DNA of 64,000 nt, from the NCBI RefSeq assembly GCF_026000115.1, contig NZ_AP026867.1:124001-188000 (forward strand). The letters are read 5' to 3'. Position numbers and translations under genes: made by a program. Within the stretch, counting starts at the first letter, position 1. Each line of letters starts with the position of its first letter. This document shows, piece after piece, positions 8,364 through 18,399 of the stretch. The notes beneath the pieces are model-generated. The model had not been told where the DNA came from. It was given only the letters and a program-made list of their open reading frames with translations, and searched no databases. This DNA is from Aureispira anguillae (GTDB lineage: Bacteria; Bacteroidota; Bacteroidia; Chitinophagales; Saprospiraceae).

Positions 8364-9374
8364 ACTTAAAACAAACTTGTTTTATCATTAAATGATAGAT
8401 TCTATTTGGCTTTTTAAAGGAGGTGAAAAGGTCTAAAAATAAAAACTTAATAAATAATTTTAATATCCAATTTTATATAATTAAAAATGTAAAATGTTTT
8501 CAATATGATTAAATCTATCTCAAAATAAGGAGCTATCACCTAAATAATAGCAGGAGATTTTGATCTGAATTAGTACTGTTTCTTCATTAATAATATTGAA
8601 GGGAATTTGAATGAAAAATAAAACTGGAATGTAGTTAAGGTTGAATTGTAAGTTGCTTTTAATCAACTAGATTATTGGATAATATAAAAAAAGAATTAGT
8701 TAATAATGCTTGATGAGGGCATAAAGGGTCGTGAAAATAGATTGATAGATGAATGGATACATTTATTTAGTATCGTGGTAATGTTAGGACGAAAAATTGA
8801 GTATGTTAAAAATACTTATTGACATACTTAAAAGTAAGCTTACACAAGGTATAAACTTGAATAGAGTCGTTTTTGTTACTACATTATCCTATTATTTATA
8901 ATAAATAGTTTTATTAAGTTAAAACATCTAGACTTTTTTCTTTGTAAAATAAAAATGCAAAATATGTACCAACAAATTGTTAATAGAGCTGTAATATAGT
9001 TAAATTAAGCAAGCATACTTGGCTTGATAGAAGGAGCTGAATCGATTCTTCTAAATTTAGTGCTTAATTATTTAGAAGCAATTTTAGTTATAGGGGTAGG
9101 GCAATCCAATATAAGAGGTTATTCGTTGCCTAAATGGGATGATATGAAAAGAAGAAAGGAGCTTTTATTTTTATAATAAATTCGCTGTAACAACAGAAGG
9201 CTGTCAAGAAGCTATCAATAAAAAATGAGATTTTCCTTTGGTAGATTGCAACATTATATTTACATTCGTTGTTATGAAGATTGATTAATATATTTGACTA
9301 TCGGTAGTCTGTTTTCTTGGAATGATTACTCTTCCCAAACACATGCTACTTAAACAATAAAAAAACTTTTTAAA
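8364..9374. other. 1-kb A+T-rich gap without a supported gene
   Basis: No ORF of credible coding style, tRNA or rRNA was found on either strand. A weak 7-bp hairpin (AGTATGT / ACATACT, near 8800-8828) and a promoter-like site at 9268-9296 are the only structure. The stretch holds the 5' leaders of the divergent kinase and thioredoxin genes, but is far longer than needed. Confidence 0.6.
9268..9296 (+). promoter_or_regulatory. Possible Bacteroidota promoter for thioredoxin
   Basis: TATATTTG (9289-9296) matches the TAnnTTTG -7 box of Bacteroidota sigma-ABfr promoters. GTTG (9268-9271) lies 17 bases before it, close to the -33 element. It is 79 bases upstream of the thioredoxin ATG. Matched by eye only. 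Confidence 0.35.
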
Positions 9375-9695
9375 ATGGCACTCGAATTTACAGATAACAA
9401 CTTTGAAGAGAAAGTATTAAACTCAGGGCAAGTAACAGTAGTTGATTTTTGGGCACAATGGTGTGGTCCATGTAGAGCTATTGCTCCAATTATTGAAGAA
9501 TTAGCTGACGAGTATGCTGGAACAGCATTGGTTGGAAAAGTAGATGTTGATGCAAATCAAGAATTAGCAATGCAATATAGCATTCGCTCAATTCCTACTA
9601 TTCTAATTTTGAAAGATGGAGCAGTTGTAGAAAAGCATGTAGGAGCAATTACTAAACCTGCTTTACAATCGAAAATTGACAAGCATCTAGCATAA
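9375..9695 (+). CDS. trxA: Thioredoxin
   Basis: This 106-residue protein has the full thioredoxin signature VVDFWAQWCGPCRAIAPIIEE with the redox-active WCGPC, the buried Asp of VVDFWA, and the cis-proline loop IRSIPTIL. Size and motif order are those of cytosolic thioredoxin 1, which reduces protein disulphides using thioredoxin reductase and NADPH. There is no signal peptide. It is monocistronic, with a strong hairpin plus T-run terminator 32 bases after the stop and a possible TAnnTTTG promoter upstream. Confidence 0.97.
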   Translation: MALEFTDNNFEEKVLNSGQVTVVDFWAQWCGPCRAIAPIIEELADEYAGTALVGKVDVDANQELAMQYSIRSIPTILILKDGAVVEKHVGAITKPALQSKIDKHLA

Positions 9696-9727
9696 ACCTT
9701 TTATGTTAGTATAAGATACATAAGCAA

Positions 9728-9757
9728 GCGATGAAAACTTAGTTTTCATCGCTTTTT
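9728..9757 (+). terminator. Rho-independent terminator of thioredoxin gene
   Basis: GCGATGAAAAC and GTTTTCATCGC form a perfect 11-bp stem around TTA, followed at once by TTTTTT. It lies 32 bases past the thioredoxin stop. Confidence 0.92.
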
Positions 9758-9931
9758 TAGTATATAAGAGAGCAAGAAGGGTTTGGAACATTTTTGGTAG
9801 AATAAGAATACTTTACAAGAGGGAATACCCTCAACTTATAGGATGGATAAAGAATCAACAATTGTTATTGTTTGGGCAAACAATCAAAAGAATAACAGGC
9901 TACTATAAATTATAACCACAAATTTAATCTT

Positions 9932-11383
9932 ATGAAAGCGATCAGTACTTTTTTATGCATATTGGCAACTAGTGCCATTATTTACGCTCAGGATGCTACT
10001 CCTCTAACCGAATCCAAATTTGATGTGCTTCGCAAAGAAATTGTGGGGCAATCGTTTGATAGTAAACGATTGGTTAAAGCTAAAGAACTCTCTGATAATA
10101 ATTTTTTATACGTTCGTCAAATTCAGGCGATCATGGAAGGCTTTTCGCTGGAAAGTTCTCGTTTGGACTACGCCAAATATGCGTATTCAACGGTATTGGA
10201 TGCAGAAAATTACAATACCTTAATTGCTATGTTTAAATTAGGAACTTCTAAAGATGCTTTAAAGACTTATCTTGCTCAACGGAAGGCTCCTGTTGTTCCC
10301 AAAGAAGAAAAAAAAGCTGTCCTTACGGAAAAAGAGGAGGGTGGCTCAGAGAAAGTAACAGCAACACCACAAAAAACAAAACCTACAGGTCCTACTCCTA
10401 TGACGGATCAAGAATTTGCTACTGCTAAGCGCCAAATCGGAGAAGAGTCTTTTGAAAGTTCAAAATTGCGTCGGGCTAAGCAGACTAGTGATGCTAATTA
10501 TTTGCTTTGTCATCAAATAAAAGAAATAATGGAGGTATTGAGTTTTGAGAGTTCTCGCTTAGAATATGCTCAGTATGCTTATTCCAAAACGTATGATCAA
10601 GTTAATTATGCAACGGTGAAAGAAAGTTTAAAACTTTCTAAAAGTAAGGAAGAACTAACTGCCTTTTTGAAAAAGCAACCTATCGTAGATTATGCCGCTG
10701 CTAAGGAAGAAGAAGCATTGGCTATTGAGGAGCCTATAACAGAAGAAAAAGAAGCAGCACAATTGCCTCCTGCTTTCTCAAAAGGGGATTTTATTAATGC
10801 TAAAAATGAAATTGCTAGCCAATCTTCGGATGCCAAAAAATTAGAAAAAGCAAAGGAAATTACGAATAAAACTTATTTGTTGAGTGAACAGGTAAAAACG
10901 ATTACAGCGTTGTTTTTATTTGAGGATAATCGGTTGGATTATGCCAAATATGCTTATGCTAAAACTTCTGATCCAGAGCATTTTGATCTAGTAAGAGCCG
11001 TTTTAGAAAAAGAGAGCCATAAAGTTTTAGATGATTATATCAAGAATGTAAATGAAGCCAACCAAGTTACTACTTTAGCAACTGGACCAAGTGAATTGTC
11101 TTCAGAAGATTTTGAAGCACTAAAAAAACGAATTACAGGTTCGGCATTAGAGAGCCACAAACTAGAAAAAGCAAAAAAAATTGTGGATCGTTCTAGCTTA
11201 AGTGCTATGCAAGTAAAACAAATTAATGACCTATTTGAGTTAGAGGAAACTCGCCTAGAATTTGCCAAATACGCTTACACAAAGACGCTAGATAAAGAGG
11301 CTTACGGACTAGTCAGAGAAGCTTTAGGTAAGAGTACGAATAAATATGCTTTGGATCGTTTTATTAAAGAATTAGGAAATTAA
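9932..11383 (+). CDS. Secreted protein with four DUF4476 repeats
   Basis: A signal peptide (MKAISTFLCILATSAIIYAQ) precedes four repeats of about 85 residues, at roughly 30-115, 158-245, 285-372 and 395-480. Each follows the pattern F-x-x-(A/L)K-x-x-I, S-x-KL-x-x-AK, Q(I/V)K-x-I, and F-E-x-x-RL-(D/E)-(Y/F)-AKYAY. This is the DUF4476 domain of Bacteroidota exported proteins; its function is unknown. The linkers are rich in Lys, Glu and Ala. Four copies in one chain is more than the one or two I would expect. It is flanked by its own terminator and is monocistronic. Confidence 0.85.
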   Translation: MKAISTFLCILATSAIIYAQDATPLTESKFDVLRKEIVGQSFDSKRLVKAKELSDNNFLYVRQIQAIMEGFSLESSRLDYAKYAYSTVLDAENYNTLIAMFKLGTSKDALKTYLAQRKAPVVPKEEKKAVLTEKEEGGSEKVTATPQKTKPTGPTPMTDQEFATAKRQIGEESFESSKLRRAKQTSDANYLLCHQIKEIMEVLSFESSRLEYAQYAYSKTYDQVNYATVKESLKLSKSKEELTAFLKKQPIVDYAAAKEEEALAIEEPITEEKEAAQLPPAFSKGDFINAKNEIASQSSDAKKLEKAKEITNKTYLLSEQVKTITALFLFEDNRLDYAKYAYAKTSDPEHFDLVRAVLEKESHKVLDDYIKNVNEANQVTTLATGPSELSSEDFEALKKRITGSALESHKLEKAKKIVDRSSLSAMQVKQINDLFELEETRLEFAKYAYTKTLDKEAYGLVREALGKSTNKYALDRFIKELGN

Positions 11384-11414
11384 ATTATACAGTAGACAAT
11401 TTCAATAATTGTAA

Positions 11415-11453
11415 AAAAAAACGACAACTTTCATTTAGAAAGTTGTCGTTTTG
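11415..11453. terminator. Bidirectional terminator between the DUF4476 gene and ahcY
   Basis: ACGACAACTTTC and GAAAGTTGTCGT pair over 12 bp around a 5-base loop. An A-run lies on the left and TTTTG on the right, so either strand sees a stem followed by U's. It sits between two convergent stop codons. Confidence 0.9.
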
Positions 11454-11475
11454 TAGTTTAGATAAAAACCTTATC

Positions 11476-12792
11476 CTAGTAACGGTAATGTTCTGGTTTG
11501 AAAGGACCTTTTACATCAACGCCAATATAATCAGCTTGATCTTGAGACAATGTTTCTAGTTGTACATCGATTTTTGCCAAGTGCAAACGAGCAACTTCTT
11601 CGTCCAAGTGTTTAGGCAACATGTAAACTTTATTTTCGTATTTGTCATTGTCTCTATTTTCCCAAATCTCTAATTGAGCTAGTGTTTGGTTAGTAAATGA
11701 GTTAGACATTACAAAAGATGGGTGACCAGTAGCACAACCCAAGTTTACCAAACGACCTTCTGCCAAAACAATCACATCGTTTCCTTCAATATTATAAAGA
11801 TCAACTTGTGGTTTGATTTCAACTTTAGTAGAACCATAGTTTTCGTTCAACCAAGCCATGTCGATTTCATTATCAAAGTGACCAATGTTACAAACGATCG
11901 TTTTGTCATTCATCAACTTGAAGTATTCTGGAGTAATAATATCTTTGTTACCAGTAGCCGTAACAACGATGTTCGCTCTAGGAATAGCATTAGCCATTGT
12001 TTTTACTTCAAAACCGTCCATTGCAGCTTGCAACGCACAAATTGGATCAATTTCAGTAATGATAACACGAGCACCAGCACCACGCAAAGAAGCAGCAGAA
12101 CCTTTTCCTACATCACCATATCCAGCAACAACAGCAACTTTACCAGCCATCATTGTATCAGTAGCACGACGGATAGAATCTACTAAAGATTCTTTACAGC
12201 CATATTTGTTGTCAAATTTAGATTTTGTAACAGAGTCATTTACATTGATAGCAGGCATTGTCAATGTACCATTTTTCATTCTGTCGTATAGTCTGTGAAC
12301 ACCAGTAGTAGTTTCTTCAGAAAGACCATAAACGCCTTTAGCTACTTCAGGATAGCGATCCAATACCATATTGGTCAAATCACCACCGTCATCCAAAATC
12401 ATATTTAATGGCTCTCCATTTTTGAAGGTGAATAGAGTTTGCTCAATACACCAGTCAAATTCTTCTTCGTTCATGCCTTTCCATGCAAAAACAGGAACAC
12501 CAGCCTCAGCAATAGCAGCAGCAGCGTGATCTTGAGTAGAAAAGATGTTACAAGAAGACCAAGTTACATCAGCACCTAACTCTACTAGCGTTTCAATCAA
12601 AACAGCTGTTTGAATAGTCATGTGCAAACAACCAGCAATACGAGCACCTGCTAATGGCTTAGCAGAACCATATTTTTCACGTAGAGCCATTAATCCTGGC
12701 ATTTCAGCTTCTGCCAATTCGATTTCTTTGCGTCCCCAAGCAGCTAGGGAAATATCTTTAACTTTATACTGCACTTTATTAGTAGTTTCCAT
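11476..12792 (-). CDS. ahcY: Adenosylhomocysteinase (S-adenosylhomocysteine hydrolase)
   Basis: This 438-residue protein is highly conserved along its length: the catalytic-domain segment [31 protein letters not shown], the NAD-binding [30 protein letters not shown], and the C-terminal NAD-contacting end in which Lys and Tyr are conserved (the chain closes KPEHYRY). It hydrolyses S-adenosylhomocysteine to adenosine and homocysteine in the methyl cycle, as a cytosolic NAD-bound tetramer. Length is usual for the bacterial enzyme. No methionine or SAM-cycle genes adjoin it, and I saw no SAM/SAH riboswitch in the 230 bases upstream. A bidirectional terminator follows. Confidence 0.97.
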   Translation of the reverse strand: METTNKVQYKVKDISLAAWGRKEIELAEAEMPGLMALREKYGSAKPLAGARIAGCLHMTIQTAVLIETLVELGADVTWSSCNIFSTQDHAAAAIAEAGVPVFAWKGMNEEEFDWCIEQTLFTFKNGEPLNMILDDGGDLTNMVLDRYPEVAKGVYGLSEETTTGVHRLYDRMKNGTLTMPAINVNDSVTKSKFDNKYGCKESLVDSIRRATDTMMAGKVAVVAGYGDVGKGSAASLRGAGARVIITEIDPICALQAAMDGFEVKTMANAIPRANIVVTATGNKDIITPEYFKLMNDKTIVCNIGHFDNEIDMAWLNENYGSTKVEIKPQVDLYNIEGNDVIVLAEGRLVNLGCATGHPSFVMSNSFTNQTLAQLEIWENRDNDKYENKVYMLPKHLDEEVARLHLAKIDVQLETLSQDQADYIGVDVKGPFKPEHYRY

Positions 12793-13023
12793 GAAAAAAT
12801 CAGATAAATTTTATTTAAAAATAACTCCTTTGGGAGTTTTGTCAATAGTAAATCTGTCTGTAAAGGATGGATTTACTTTGAAAACTAGTGCAAAGGTATG
12901 AAATACAATTGCCATTTACTAATTAAGAATTGTGAAATTTATCTTAAGAAAATTAACCTACTTATTTAATGAAATAAATTGAAGTAATAGATGGACTAGA
13001 ATTGATGCTAACCATTTGGGAAA

Positions 13024-14013
13024 TTACTGTTGTGTTTCCATAAAATGTTTTTGGTTGAGCATGATGTTTTCGACGGTCCATTCTACTGTTTGTTGCTGCT
13101 CAAACTGACGAACAGCGCAATCTTGTTTGTTGCAAATGGTGCAAGATTCTGGAATACATGGATCAACATGTACAAAAAATTCAATTGGTTTTTCTGTATT
13201 GGCAGCCAATAAATCTTCTAGACGATCAACTTCGTCATGTGCTTGACGAGTATCAAAATACCAAGGGATGGTAATGTGGCAGTCAACATGGAGTGCGGTT
13301 CCATATTTGATGACTCGCAGGTTGTGTACATCGATACATTCAGGATGGCGGTTTTGGTTGAGGATAACAACAATTTCTTTCACCAATGGATAATCTACTT
13401 CATCCATAATTCCAGCCATAGAAGATTTGATAACACTGATTCCTGCTCGGATGATAATAAAACCAAAAACAATAGCAACAATGGAATCCAACCAGAGCCA
13501 ATTGGTGATTAAAATTACGCCCAAGCCTATAATCATACCTAAGGTAGAATAACCATCTGATTTGAGATGTTCACCACTTGCTACCAAGACCATAGAAGCA
13601 GCTAATTTACCTTGTTTTTCGACATAAACACCCAGTAGATAATTAATGAGTCCAGCTACGGCTGTTATCCAGATTCCTGTATCGACATCGTGAACAGGAA
13701 CGGGGTATTGTAAATTGTAGAGCGATTTGATAACAATTAATAGACCTGCAATTAGGATTAATACCCCTTCAACGGCAGCAGAAACAAATTCAATTTTACC
13801 ATGCCCGTAAGGATGGTTTTCATCCTTAGGAAGTGCGGCAACATATAAGCTAAACAGACCAAATGCACCCGCTACCACATTAACAATACTTTCTAAGGCA
13901 TCCGTTAAGATGGTATTAGAATGGGTCAAAAAATAGGCGATGAATTTAATTCCCAATAAAATAATCCCTACAATGAGTGTAACCCGCTGTGTTGCTATCA
14001 ATCTATCATTCAT
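13024..14013 (-). CDS. Cation diffusion facilitator transporter
   Basis: This 329-residue protein has six predicted membrane helices (within about 10-200), the loop motif HPYGHGK after helix 2-3 and a cytoplasmic C-terminal metal-sensing domain from about 205. These are CDF (Zn/Fe/Mn efflux) hallmarks. Transport-site residues can be partly read: helix 5 has HLKSD (H-x3-D). In helix 2 the pair that is Asp-x3-Asp in YiiP appears as Glu41-x3-Asn45, with Asp38 three residues earlier, so specificity is uncertain. The tail contains CIPESCTICNKQDC, a Cys-rich motif absent from classical FieF that could bind metal. It is an inner-membrane proton antiporter by family. Monocistronic. Confidence 0.9.
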   Translation of the reverse strand: MNDRLIATQRVTLIVGIILLGIKFIAYFLTHSNTILTDALESIVNVVAGAFGLFSLYVAALPKDENHPYGHGKIEFVSAAVEGVLILIAGLLIVIKSLYNLQYPVPVHDVDTGIWITAVAGLINYLLGVYVEKQGKLAASMVLVASGEHLKSDGYSTLGMIIGLGVILITNWLWLDSIVAIVFGFIIIRAGISVIKSSMAGIMDEVDYPLVKEIVVILNQNRHPECIDVHNLRVIKYGTALHVDCHITIPWYFDTRQAHDEVDRLEDLLAANTEKPIEFFVHVDPCIPESCTICNKQDCAVRQFEQQQTVEWTVENIMLNQKHFMETQQ

Positions 14014-14190
14014 ATCAATTAGAAATTAAAAAATGCTCGAAACATTATTTAGGGCACAAAATAACAAAATTGATTCTAATTGACCTTTGATTGGGTTCAT
14101 TGATTGATAGGGATCGTATATTTAAACCCTAGTTTAAAATAAAATTTCGTTAAGCTATCAAAATTAACTAAAAAAAAGGGCTATAAATTG

Positions 14191-14198
14191 TACTTTTG
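14191..14198 (+). promoter_or_regulatory. Possible -7 box (TAnnTTTG) for the permease gene
   Basis: TACTTTTG matches the Bacteroidota -7 consensus and lies 63 bases before the ATG at 14261. No good -33 element is visible at the standard distance, so support is weak. Confidence 0.3.
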
Positions 14199-14260
14199 CC
14201 TTCCGATTGTAATAGAGGTAGTTTGTTATTGTGCAAGCTCAACATAACTTAATAAAATAA

Positions 14261-15505
14261 ATGTTCGATTTAGATAAGTGGCAAGAAATCATTCTCTCTT
14301 TGAGTAAACACAAATTGCGTACGGGCTTAACCGCCTTTGGCGTATTTTGGGGTATTTTTATGTTGGTATTGTTACTGGGGGCAGGGAATGGTCTACAGAA
14401 TGGGGCAGAGTATGAGTTTCGAGATGACGCAACCAATAGTTTGTGGATTTATCCTAGGCGAACATCTATTGCACACAGAGGGTTGGCGAGCAGTCGAAAT
14501 ATAAAATTTGATAATTCAGATTACGATTTGCTAAAAGATCAAGTCGAAGGAACAGAGTTTATAACGGGACGTTTCTATTTACCATCAGAATTGGAAAAAA
14601 TGGTCTATGAAAATAAACGTTATAATTTTAGGGTACGTAGTGTACATCCAGACCACAAAGTTTTGGAAAATACCATTATAGACGAAGGCCGCTATCTCAA
14701 TGCATTTGACCTGGATAATTACCGAAAGGTTGCCGTTATTGGAAAATTGGTGGTAGAAGAGGTCTTTCCCAATGCAAACCCCATTGGCAAGTACATCGAG
14801 ATTGGAGGAATCAGTTTTCAAATTGTTGGTATTTTTAGTGACACAGGGGGAGAGGATGAAATGAGGATGATTTATATTCCAATTACTACTGCACAGCGTT
14901 GTTTTTCGACTCGTCCTGCTATCAATCAAATTATGTTAACAACAGGAGACGCTAGTTTGAAAGAAGTCTTAGCAATTGAGCAAGATGTAATTAACAAACT
15001 TGCTGAAAAACACAATTTTGATCCGAAAGACAAACAAGCCATTCGCATTCGAAACCGAGTAGAGCATTTTCAATCTATTATGAATCTTTTTGGAATGATT
15101 AGCTTATTTATTTGGGTGGTTGGTGTTGGATCTATTGTAGCTGGTGTTATTGGTGTTAGTAATATTATGTTAATTGTTGTCAAAGATAGAACCAAAGAAA
15201 TTGGTATTCGTAAGGCTTTGGGAGCAACACCAAGCTCTGTGATCAGCATGATTTTGCAAGAAGCCGTTTTGATTACTAGCGTAGCAGGGTATTTAGGAAT
15301 GGCCTTAGGAATTGGGCTCATTCATTTGATTCGAGTTACCATGAATACTTACCAAATTGATGGAGGCTTTTTTAAAGATCCCAAGGTTGATGTTGGAATG
15401 GTCTTGATGGCGACTATTATTGTGGTCATTGCGGGGGCAATTGCAGGTTTGATCCCAGCACTCAAAGCCGCCAAAATTAGCCCTGTAGAGGCGATGCGAG
15501 ATTAA
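14261..15505 (+). CDS. MacB/FtsX-family ABC transporter permease
   Basis: 414 residues. A first membrane helix (about 18-40, after LSKHKLRTGLTAFGVFWG) leads into a large periplasmic MacB_PCD domain (about 45-245). Three C-terminal helices with the FtsX-domain signature follow (IGVSNIMLIVVKDRTKEIGIRKALGA near 300-325; end AGLIPALKAAKISPVEAMR). Such permeases act mechanically in efflux or lipoprotein handling together with a separate MacB-type ATPase and a periplasmic adaptor. Neither is adjacent, so the partner ATPase must be encoded elsewhere. Transported substrate is unknown. The stop lies only 5 bases from that of the convergent sulfatase. Confidence 0.88.
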   Translation: MFDLDKWQEIILSLSKHKLRTGLTAFGVFWGIFMLVLLLGAGNGLQNGAEYEFRDDATNSLWIYPRRTSIAHRGLASSRNIKFDNSDYDLLKDQVEGTEFITGRFYLPSELEKMVYENKRYNFRVRSVHPDHKVLENTIIDEGRYLNAFDLDNYRKVAVIGKLVVEEVFPNANPIGKYIEIGGISFQIVGIFSDTGGEDEMRMIYIPITTAQRCFSTRPAINQIMLTTGDASLKEVLAIEQDVINKLAEKHNFDPKDKQAIRIRNRVEHFQSIMNLFGMISLFIWVVGVGSIVAGVIGVSNIMLIVVKDRTKEIGIRKALGATPSSVISMILQEAVLITSVAGYLGMALGIGLIHLIRVTMNTYQIDGGFFKDPKVDVGMVLMATIIVVIAGAIAGLIPALKAAKISPVEAMRD

Positions 15506-15510
15506 TAGCC

Positions 15511-17139
15511 CTACAAAGGAAAATAATAAACAGCTTTTCCTGCATGGATTTCATAATCCATTACTCTGGGCCAGTTGGGATTTATCAATTGCGTTTCCCA
15601 GTTTTTTAAATCCAACTGCAATTCTTTAATGATTTTGGGATTGCTCTGGGCTAGATTATATTGCTCTGCTTGATCGGTATCAAGGTTGTACAATACTGTC
15701 TGTTGTGCTAAATCATCCTGTATTAATTTCCATTTTCCTTTTCGGATGGCTTTGTGATATTCTGAACGCCAATAGAGTGCTTCATGTGGCTTTTGGTGCT
15801 GATAAGTAGAATCCAATAAATAAGGCATCAAATTAACACCATCAAATTTTCGATCATTAGGCAGTTGTACGTTTGCCAAGGCAGTCGCAGTTGCAAAAAT
15901 ATCCAACGCACTGATCGGATTTTTATAGACTTTTCCCTTGGGCAATTTACCTTTCCATTGCATCATAAAAGGGACTCGGATTCCTCCCTCAAAATTGGTG
16001 AATTTTCCACCTTTTAAAGGGCTATTGTCTGCGGCACCCGTATAGGTTGCACCACCATTATCACTCAAAAAAACAACCAATGTATTTTCCTCCAAGTTTA
16101 GTTGTTTTAGTTGGTTCATGATGGAGCCTACAGCATCATCTAGGGCATGAATCATGGCGTAATAAATACGCTTTTCGGGAGAGGAGATATGTGCATATTG
16201 GTCATAATATTCTTTTGTTGCCTGAAAAGGAGTGTGAGGAGCCGAAAAAGGGACATAGACAAAAAAGGGAGCATCTTTATGCGCTGCAATCCAAGTGTTG
16301 GTTTCCTCGGCAATACGAGTCGTTAAATAGGTATCTTCTTCAATGATTTGATCATTTTTTCGAATGGCACAATTCCCTTTTCGTCCTTTTCCCCAAATGT
16401 GAGGGTCTGAAAAATCGGATAGTTTCTGATTGATAATTCCCTTTTTATCGATGGGAGCATATAAACTAAATGCTTCATAAAAGCCATAATGGTAGTCAAA
16501 ACCCCGATTGATTGGAATGGCTGTATGGTTGTATCCCATGTGCCATTTTCCAATGGCAGCTGTCTGGTAGCCTTTGGTTTTTAGCAGTTCCGATAAGGTA
16601 AATTCAGTAGGGGGGAGTCCTTGTTGTTGCATCGCTTCAAAACTAGGAATTGCCCAATCGTCATGCTGGGCAACTTTCCAATCGCCTGTATTTAGTAAAT
16701 TAGCATAGACAAAATACTCTATTCTATTTTTTGGATACCGTTCGTGGATATTAATCTCAAAACCAAAGCGCTGTTGATAACGCCCCGTAATAAGACCAGC
16801 ACGGGAAGGAGCACAGATGGGCGAGGAGATATAGCCTTCTTGAAAAGTGACACCATTAGCGCCAATAGCGTCTATGTTTTGGGTAATAACATTTTTCCCG
16901 CCATAGCGAGAAACATCCATTAGCCCCAAGTCATCTGCTAAAATAACAACAATATTGGGTAATGGGGTAGTGTCTTGATGGCTTTGTTTTTGACCGAGGA
17001 ACGTTTTGCGGTAATCTATTTTTTTTTGATTAAAAACAATATTGTATTTAGGATTTCCCAAAGGCCAGAACCCAAAAACTAATAAAGGAATAAGAAAACT
17101 AAAAAATAATCCAAGACGCTTTTTGCTTTTTGGTTTCAT
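15511..17139 (-). CDS. Type I (Cys-type) sulfatase, membrane-anchored or secreted
   Basis: The ATG at 17139 is preferred (MKPKSKKRLGLF then a hydrophobic stretch, a signal anchor); the frame extends to a TTG at 17178. Numbered from that TTG, ADDLG (81-85) gives the calcium-binding Asp pair. CAPSRAGLITGR (122-133) is the sulfatase signature, with Cys122 the residue converted to formylglycine. Later motifs include GKWHMGY, SAPHTPF and FLSDNGG. It hydrolyses sulfate esters, probably of algal or animal polysaccharides, in the periplasm or at the surface. Activity requires a formylglycine-generating enzyme, which is not in the window. There are no SusC/D or glycosidase neighbours, so this is not an obvious polysaccharide locus. 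Confidence 0.92.
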   Translation of the reverse strand: MKPKSKKRLGLFFSFLIPLLVFGFWPLGNPKYNIVFNQKKIDYRKTFLGQKQSHQDTTPLPNIVVILADDLGLMDVSRYGGKNVITQNIDAIGANGVTFQEGYISSPICAPSRAGLITGRYQQRFGFEINIHERYPKNRIEYFVYANLLNTGDWKVAQHDDWAIPSFEAMQQQGLPPTEFTLSELLKTKGYQTAAIGKWHMGYNHTAIPINRGFDYHYGFYEAFSLYAPIDKKGIINQKLSDFSDPHIWGKGRKGNCAIRKNDQIIEEDTYLTTRIAEETNTWIAAHKDAPFFVYVPFSAPHTPFQATKEYYDQYAHISSPEKRIYYAMIHALDDAVGSIMNQLKQLNLEENTLVVFLSDNGGATYTGAADNSPLKGGKFTNFEGGIRVPFMMQWKGKLPKGKVYKNPISALDIFATATALANVQLPNDRKFDGVNLMPYLLDSTYQHQKPHEALYWRSEYHKAIRKGKWKLIQDDLAQQTVLYNLDTDQAEQYNLAQSNPKIIKELQLDLKNWETQLINPNWPRVMDYEIHAGKAVYYFPL

Positions 17140-17238
17140 GGTGTAGGTACTGTTAATGGAAGGGGGCAAACGATTCAAATAAATAGAGGAACTCTATTAG
17201 GAGACATTGTCAACAAAGATAGGTTTGAGGAGTAGCTT

Positions 17239-17769
17239 TTAGTGATGAGTATCTGTACAAATAGAACTAACAATTTTTAGATAATCAGGTTTATCAGCAG
17301 CAGATTTATGGACAAAACTACTGATGATTTTGCCGTCTTTTATAACAAAAATGCCTGGCATTTGCTTCATATTGCCTAGTGGTTGTCTAGTTTCAGACCC
17401 ATAGTTAAGCCCCATAGCACGCCACCAAATTTTTAGACCATACAATTCCCTAAAACTCCCTTTTTGTAAACCAAAATATTCATATAAGCTCATATCAGGA
17501 TCGGAAATATGCTCTTCTTGTTCTAGCCCATAATCTTTTAAATACTGATCTCCATAACATTCTTCGGCCATGTGGATAAATACGAGTTTGATATTTCTTT
17601 GATCCAATTGCCCTTTGATTTTTGTGAAATCATCCAATGCCTCTCGGCAAAAGGTACAACCAAAGTGACGTAAAAAGATAAGCATAACACAATGTTGCTT
17701 TGTTATGCTCTTAAGATCATTGCCTTTGTTCGTGAAAACAGCTTCTAATATTTCAGTATCTAAATTCAT
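17239..17769 (-). CDS. Peroxiredoxin-like thiol-redox protein (AhpC/TSA-like)
   Basis: This is a 176-residue cytosolic protein with thioredoxin-fold strands and the motif LRHFGCTFCREALDDF, in which Cys38 and Cys41 form a CxxC active site. The pattern fits the PRXL2/AhpC-TSA-like group (PF13911), whose members lack the classical peroxiredoxin PxxxTxxC motif. A redox or peroxide-handling role is likely; the substrate is unknown. The sequence WWRAMGLNYG and PGIFVIKDGK near the C-terminus match the group's central strand and cis-Pro region. It has no signal peptide and lies 99 bases upstream of the sulfatase start on the same strand, possibly co-transcribed. Confidence 0.75.
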   Translation of the reverse strand: MNLDTEILEAVFTNKGNDLKSITKQHCVMLIFLRHFGCTFCREALDDFTKIKGQLDQRNIKLVFIHMAEECYGDQYLKDYGLEQEEHISDPDMSLYEYFGLQKGSFRELYGLKIWWRAMGLNYGSETRQPLGNMKQMPGIFVIKDGKIISSFVHKSAADKPDYLKIVSSICTDTHH

Positions 17770-17928
17770 ATCTTCAATCCCATTTTATACATTAGTTCAG
17801 TAAAAACCTTACTCGGTTAATTTGTAGGTGTTTAGCGAATGGAAGGGGTTTGTAAATGTCTATAAATTAAGCTAATAAAATGGTGCTTTTTTATGTTCTT
17901 TACTAAAAAACTAAACAACTATCTCATG

Positions 17929-17957
17929 AGCATAGCGAACTAATCAGCGGAGTATTA
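17929..17957. repeat. Remnant of the dispersed repeat found at 38415-38600
   Basis: The last 17 bases (TAATCAGCGGAGTATTA, 17941-17957) are identical to 38582-38598, and the 12 bases before (AGCATAGCGAAC) resemble the corresponding part of the longer copy. Confidence 0.6.
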
Positions 17958-18352
17958 ATTTATAAAGACAAGGTACTTAAAAAAAATAAAAACCGAAAGA
18001 CCATTAAGTTAATTTTAACGATGTTGATGGATTACTTAACGGGCTGCTATTTTGTAGTTATGTAAGAATCGTATGGATTAGCTATCCTGTTGTTATATCA
18101 TAACTAGATAATAATGATTAGCAATAGAAAAACGTTCCAACGATAACAATATTGAATCAAGAAAAGGTAAAGCTAATGATTAGAGCCAATTATTAATATT
18201 TTGTATTTACAAAACAAAAAATATGGCACTTGATCTAATCTGTAATTCTATTTTATGGAATGAAGTTTAAAAAATGGAAATAATGAAGAAAGAAATTATC
18301 ATTATGGCTTCATAACTATACGAATGAAAGGTCTAGAAGTAGGGACAAAAAG

Positions 18353-18399
18353 AACAAGCCATATCCTATCATCAAACAAATAATAGGAGATGGCTTGTT
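18353..18399 (-). terminator. Terminator of lipoprotein gene 18514-19071
   Basis: AACAAGCCAT-type arms pair perfectly (18353-18362 with 18390-18399), with an inner CCTAT/ATAGG stem. On the minus strand the stem is followed by CTTTTTG. It lies 115 bases beyond the minus-strand stop. Confidence 0.7.

Noticed and set aside
11722-12298. Plus-strand ORFs opposite ahcY
   Set aside because: They are shadows of a highly conserved coding sequence.
12793-13023. Possible SAM or SAH riboswitch before ahcY
   Set aside because: No conserved riboswitch core could be recognised in the leader.
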